Assembly: GCA_015486895.1 (NCBI GenBank)
Contig: WFQT01000465.1
Coordinates: 1 to 9,103, forward strand
Source of the DNA: Anaerolineae bacterium
GTDB taxonomy: Bacteria > Chloroflexota > Anaerolineae > JAADDB01
DNA: 9,103 bases
Direction of reading: 5' to 3'
Part shown: in pieces, positions 6,229 through 9,103 of the stretch
Position numbering within the stretch: position 1 is the stretch's first letter
How the letters are laid out: each line of letters begins with the position of its first letter
The notes under the pieces: model-generated
Told to the model about the DNA's origin: nothing
The model's database searches: none
The model's input: only the letters and a program-made list of their open reading frames with translations
Made by a program: the position numbers and the translations under genes

Positions 6229-6802
6229 TCGGCATCTGTACTGCGGCAATACAGCGTGAGAACTTCGGATCTCGGATCCGGTAAAACACAAATAGAGGGG
6301 ATGTCGAATCGCATCTGTGCTGCGGCGAAGTGGTGCAGAATTGCCGGATCACGGATCCGGCAAAACGCGAATAAAGAGGGTGGAGGGTGCTATAGCCGCA
6401 TCCGTGGTGCGACGATATAGTGTGGGTACGCCGGATCATGGATTCGGCTAAACACAGATACCGGTCAAATCGCGGGTCTGGTTAAGCACGAGTAGAGAGA
6501 ATGCTCGAGCCGCATCCGTGATGTGGAGGTGTGGAGCAAGCATGCCGGATCAAGTATCTGGCTAAATACGAACAAAGGGGGTGTTTGAGTCGCATCCGTG
6601 GTGCGACGATATAGTGTGGGTACGCCGGATCATGGATTCGGCTAAACACAGATACCGGTCAAATCGCGGGTCCGGTTAAGCACGAGTAGAGAAAATGCTC
6701 GAGCCGCACCTGCGATGCGGCGGCACTGAGCAGGTATTGTTGGATCCAGTAGCTGGCAAAATACGAGTAGAGAGGGCGTTACAGCCGCATCCGTGATGCG
6801 GC
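6229..6802. repeat. Left palindrome block: 7 copies of palindrome A, 6 of palindrome B
   Basis: Palindrome A has the best form GCCGCATCCGTGATGCGGC (8-pair stem, 3-base loop). Copies begin at 6229, 6308, 6395, 6509, 6589, 6703 and 6784. Palindrome B has the best form GCCGGATCACGGATCCGGC. Copies begin at 6264, 6343, 6430, 6544, 6624 and 6739. A and B alternate: the A-to-B linker is 16 bases (once 17) and the B-to-A linker is usually about 26. Outer copies are more degenerate. Several carry paired changes that keep the stem, such as T/A replacing C/G at positions 2 and 18 of the 6589 copy. The block fills the whole gap between the toxin gene and the transposase gene; no other gene is seen in it. 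Bases 6194-6228 are unassigned. Confidence 0.88.
6397..6708 (+). repeat. 118-base direct repeat, two copies at 194-base offset
   Basis: Copy one is 6397-6514 and copy two is 6591-6708. They differ at only two positions (6479/6673 and 6499/6693). Each copy spans part of palindrome A, a B palindrome, and a B-to-A linker 34 bases longer than usual. The extra sequence holds a degenerate third copy of B (ACCGGTC ... GGTCCGGT). The near-identity shows that part of the block was duplicated recently as a unit. Confidence 0.88.
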
Positions 6803-6818
6803 GATAGGGGAGAAGACC

Positions 6819-7382
6819 GTGCCATCTGCTGTCTGGCCAGTCCAGGTTGATTCTGACCATCTATATTTCATTACGACCAGCGCGGTCCGCCACGCTCATA
6901 TATTCCGTAGCGATGTGATAAAGCGGATTTTGGTGGACAGCTTGAATACCGGGCGGATTTTGGGGCAGTACGAACTTTACGCCTTTGTCATCATGCCCAA
7001 CCATATTCATCTCGTTTTACGCTGTCTTGGTAAATACACACCCATGGACGTGGTGCGTGAATTCAAGAAAGCAACTGCCAATCTGATTCTGCGATATTTC
7101 GAGTGTGAGGGAAATGAAGGAGCTTTGGCATTTTGTGCAAAAGCGGTCGGCCAGAGCAAACGCCGGCGATATGCAGTTTGGGAAGCGGAGTATCAAGCCA
7201 AGAATGTGTTCTCAGTATGGTTTCTCGAGCAAAAGTTGAATTACATTCACAATAATCCTTTGCAACCGCATTGGCGATTAGCAGAACGCCCGGAACTGTA
7301 TCCTTGGTCCAGCGCTCGCTTCTACCTTGGTGCAGGCCGGCCACTGATCCCGCTGAGTGATGCCCGTGAGCTGATGAGATAA
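6819..7382 (+). CDS. REP-associated tyrosine transposase (RAYT), Y1/HUH superfamily
   Basis: The start is GTG 6819, preceded by AGGGGAG (about 6805-6811). The 187-residue product matches the length of RAYTs (TnpA-REP, IS200/IS605 relatives). The N-terminus has the strand YFITTSAVRHAHIF. The HUH metal site is MPNHIHLVL, with H62 and H64. The nucleophile is probably Y142 in KLNYIHNNPLQPHWRL. The typical C-terminal motif is YPWSSARFYLG. All catalytic residues are present, so the enzyme may be active. RAYTs cut single-stranded DNA at REP hairpins, which here flank the gene on both sides. The A palindrome at 6784-6802 ends 16 bases before the start codon, so the protein could bind its own leader. 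No terminal inverted repeats of a classical insertion sequence are seen. Confidence 0.9.
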   Translation: MPSAVWPVQVDSDHLYFITTSAVRHAHIFRSDVIKRILVDSLNTGRILGQYELYAFVIMPNHIHLVLRCLGKYTPMDVVREFKKATANLILRYFECEGNEGALAFCAKAVGQSKRRRYAVWEAEYQAKNVFSVWFLEQKLNYIHNNPLQPHWRLAERPELYPWSSARFYLGAGRPLIPLSDARELMR

Positions 7383-7397
7383 GTTGTGGTTCAAGAT

Positions 7398-7719
7398 GCC
7401 GGATCACGGATCCGGCTACACACAAGGATCCGGCTACACACAAATGGAGGGGATGCTCGAATCGCACCTCTGCTGCGGCGATGTGGTGCGGAATGGCTGG
7501 ATCACGGATCCGGCTACACACAAATAGAGGGGGTGCTTGAATCGTATCTGTGTTGCGGCGATGTGGTGCGGAATGGCTGGATCAGGGATCCGGCTACACA
7601 CAAATAGAGGAGGTGCTTGAATCGTATCTGTGTTGCGGCGATGTGGTGCGGAATGGCTGGATCAGGGATCCGGCTACACACAAGTAGAGAGGGTGCTTGA
7701 GTCGCATCCACGATGCGAC
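7398..7719. repeat. Right palindrome block: 4 B and 4 A palindromes, with 80-base tandem repeats
   Basis: B palindromes begin at 7398, 7496, 7576 and 7656; A palindromes at 7461, 7541, 7621 and 7701. The stretch 7441-7680 is three tandem units of exactly 80 bases. Units two (7521-7600) and three (7601-7680) differ only at 7531/7611. A partial fourth unit follows from 7681 and ends with the A copy GTCGCATCCACGATGCGAC (7701-7719), a perfect 8-pair stem. The 80-base unit equals A (19) + linker (16) + B (19) + linker (26), the same unit that underlies the left block. No gene is seen here. Confidence 0.9.
7408..7443 (+). repeat. 18-base tandem duplication of a half palindrome
   Basis: GGATCCGGCTACACACAA occurs twice in a row (7408-7425 and 7426-7443). 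It duplicates the right half of palindrome B plus the start of its linker, which explains why the first B-to-A spacing of this block is longer than elsewhere. Confidence 0.9.
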
Positions 7720-7760
7720 GATACAGGAAAAGACCATCGACTGAATGGAGGAGAAAAATC

Positions 7761-9103
7761 ATGCCCGAACCGGAAATCATTCAACAGCAGCGCAAATTGT
7801 TGCGCACTTTTTCTGGCATAGACACCCAGTACACTCAAGCTGAAGCTGAGATCGATGCCCAGTGGCAGCAGGTGGAGCAAGCCATGGCTCAAGCAAAGGA
7901 GTTTTTGAAACGTGAAGGCATCGAGGAAGGATGGGGTCAGACAAACGCTGCACACATATCTGCCACTCCAAATGCTGATCCATATTATGAATTCACCCAA
8001 GCTGTAAAGCGCACCTTGCAGGCCGTGGCCGAAGTACACAACTTGCAAGACTTGCCATATACCTGGAAAGCAATACGCACCTGGGAGGCGCACAAAGCAG
8101 CTTTTCTTGGCCTACCAAAATACACATCTCTGGCATTCTCTCCCCGGGGGAATTTGCTGGGTTCGTGTGGGCCAGACAAAAAAGTAAAACTCTGGGATGC
8201 TGTAACCGGTCGCCTACTCCATACCCTCAAAGGGCATAAGGCCTTGGTGCGGTGCGTGGCCTTTTCTCCCGACGGCCGTCTCCTGGCTTTGGGCAGTGAT
8301 GATAAGACAGTGAAGCTATGGGACGTCGCTAGCGGCATAGAAGTACGCACCTTTGAAGGGCACAAGGGCTGGGTGGTGAGTGTGGATTTTTCCCCCGACG
8401 GCCGCTACTTGGCCTCGGGCAGCTTGGATAAGACGTTGAAGCTGTGGGACGTCGCCAGTGGCCGGGAAGTGCGCACTTTCGAAGGACACAAGTATGCGGT
8501 GTACAGCGTGGCTTTTTCTCCCGACGGCCGTCTGCTTGCCGTCAGACATGGGGTGATGATCTCTTTGTATGAAGGCTCGTGGCCTGAGTTGAAACAGCGG
8601 GCAATGGCGCTGGCACAGACTGCTACCGAAGCCAACTTTTGGAGCTCCAAAGCCCGGGAGCACCTCGCTGCTGATCATCGCCTCGCGCTTCAGGCGCAGG
8701 CTGTCACCCAAATGCAGGCCTGGAAGGAGCGTTTCTCCCACCTTACACAACCTGAATGTTTGCCTTGGACGGATGAGTCCTGGCTCAATTGGAATCTACC
8801 TTCCCAAACTGCCGTTAACTTGTTGCGTTTGGGTGAATTTTGGATGGGAGATGGTGATGATTTGACTTTTCCTGCTCTGATTCCTTTCCCCGGAGAGCAC
8901 TCTTTGCTGTTGAAAATACCACAGGAGGGACGCAAGCATACTGCACGGGGCGTCCAATATCTTCTTCTCCGTCTCCTTGCAGCAGTTCCCCCCGCTAAAC
9001 TGCGCTTTACTTTCATCGATCCCGTGGGCCTGGGCCAAAATGTAGCACCGTTTATGCATCTGACGGATTATGATAGCCAACTGGTCAACTCTCGCGCCTG
9101 GAC
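7761..9103 (+). CDS. WD40-containing FtsK/SpoIIIE-like ATPase of a type VII-like system (partial)
   Basis: ATG 7761 follows GGAGGAGA (7747-7754). The frame stays open to the window end, so only the first 447 residues are seen. Residues 1-95 are mostly helical and charged. Residues about 100-272 hold four WD40 blades, with three LWD motifs (W145, W187, W229) and three FSPDGR plus one FSPRGN turn. Blade four is degenerate and lacks the WD. Residues about 275-330 return to helix (KQRAMALAQTATEANFWSSK), then PWTDESWLNWNLP. From about 354, LLRLGEFWMGDG, FPALIPFPGEHSLLLK and RFTFIDPVGLGQNVAPFMHL closely resemble the region just before and within the first ATPase domain of FtsK/SpoIIIE-like proteins found beside WXG100 genes. 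The Walker motifs would lie downstream. These ATPases power substrate export at the membrane. WD40 blades inside one are unusual. Confidence 0.8.
   Translation, partial: MPEPEIIQQQRKLLRTFSGIDTQYTQAEAEIDAQWQQVEQAMAQAKEFLKREGIEEGWGQTNAAHISATPNADPYYEFTQAVKRTLQAVAEVHNLQDLPYTWKAIRTWEAHKAAFLGLPKYTSLAFSPRGNLLGSCGPDKKVKLWDAVTGRLLHTLKGHKALVRCVAFSPDGRLLALGSDDKTVKLWDVASGIEVRTFEGHKGWVVSVDFSPDGRYLASGSLDKTLKLWDVASGREVRTFEGHKYAVYSVAFSPDGRLLAVRHGVMISLYEGSWPELKQRAMALAQTATEANFWSSKAREHLAADHRLALQAQAVTQMQAWKERFSHLTQPECLPWTDESWLNWNLPSQTAVNLLRLGEFWMGDGDDLTFPALIPFPGEHSLLLKIPQEGRKHTARGVQYLLLRLLAAVPPAKLRFTFIDPVGLGQNVAPFMHLTDYDSQLVNSRAW
8232..8483 (+). repeat. Two 126-base in-frame repeats encoding WD40 blades 2 and 3
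   Basis: Bases 8232-8357 and 8358-8483 encode blades that both run from GHK to RTFE, 42 residues each. They share long identical stretches in the DNA as well, for example around CCCGACGGCCG and TGGGACGTCGC. A third copy starts at 8484 but diverges after FSPDGRLLAV. The DNA similarity points to expansion of the blades by tandem duplication within this gene. Confidence 0.85.

Larger units (their letters stand above)
6229..7719 (+). mobile_element. REP/BIME-like palindrome array with resident RAYT transposase
   Basis: This region consists of two blocks of alternating 19-base palindromes (6229-6802 and 7398-7719) around a single transposase gene (6819-7382). The transposase is of the type known in other bacteria to be linked to, and probably to mobilise, REP sequences flanking its gene. 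I see no target-site duplication at the outer edges. The element interrupts what otherwise looks like one secretion locus. Confidence 0.75.

Noticed and set aside
6194..6818. tRNA or other structural RNA gene in the hairpin-rich gap
   Set aside because: The hairpins are short 8-pair palindromes at regular spacing; no cloverleaf arms or TTCGA-type loop could be assembled.
6229..7719. CRISPR array
   Set aside because: The repeated units are palindromes with near-constant, repeated linkers. A CRISPR array would have unique spacers of uniform size between identical repeats, and no cas gene is nearby.
7386..7821. Short open frames on both strands through the right palindrome block
   Set aside because: The translations are themselves tandem repeats of the 80-base DNA unit (80 is not a multiple of 3, so frames rotate) and have no ribosome sites.
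8316..9080. Minus-strand open frames in the last 800 bases
   Set aside because: They are antisense to the WD40/ATPase frame, which is continuous from 7761 to the window end and has clear domain motifs.

Overview
This 9.1 kb window is coding on the + strand only. It looks like an accessory region of a bacterial chromosome of moderate GC content. The families present (a WXG100-type secretion cluster with an FtsK/SpoIIIE-like ATPase, DUF5684 and DUF3566-like small membrane proteins, a UPF0175/DUF3368 toxin-antitoxin pair, a RAYT transposase) best fit Chloroflexota. That placement is inference from remembered family distributions, not from a marker gene.

Layout. 1-228 is the C-terminal end of a ricin-type lectin protein. 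229-434 holds no gene I can support. 435-2319 is a short membrane protein followed 19 bases later by a secreted or anchored phosphodiester glycosidase (NAGPA) carrying an NBR1-like Ig domain, a coiled coil and a C-terminal membrane tail. 2434-2697 and 2948-3370 are two more small membrane proteins, with an inverted repeat between them. 3371-3837 holds a long hairpin with an alternative pairing partner and the remains of a small gene that looks disrupted by one extra A in a poly-A run.

3838-5314 is a compact three-gene cluster: a WXG100 protein, a coiled-coil protein with a ParB-like C-terminus (candidate polymorphic toxin or effector), and a second WxD helical-hairpin protein. After two insertions the likely cluster-mate appears at 7761: a protein with an N-terminal coiled coil, four WD40 blades, and the start of an FtsK/SpoIIIE-type (EccC-like) ATPase, cut by the window end. 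I read this as a type VII-like secretion locus.

The first insertion (about 5337-6193) is a toxin-antitoxin module with its own plausible promoter. The second (6229-7719) is an array of 21 copies of two related 19-base palindromes that alternate at fixed spacing. A REP-associated tyrosine transposase (RAYT) gene sits exactly inside one of the short linkers. The last palindrome lies 41 bases before the ATPase start codon, so the array probably forms part of that gene's 5' leader.

The strongest points for follow-up are the WD40 insertion in the secretion ATPase, the organised palindrome array with its resident RAYT, and the ParB-like candidate effector.
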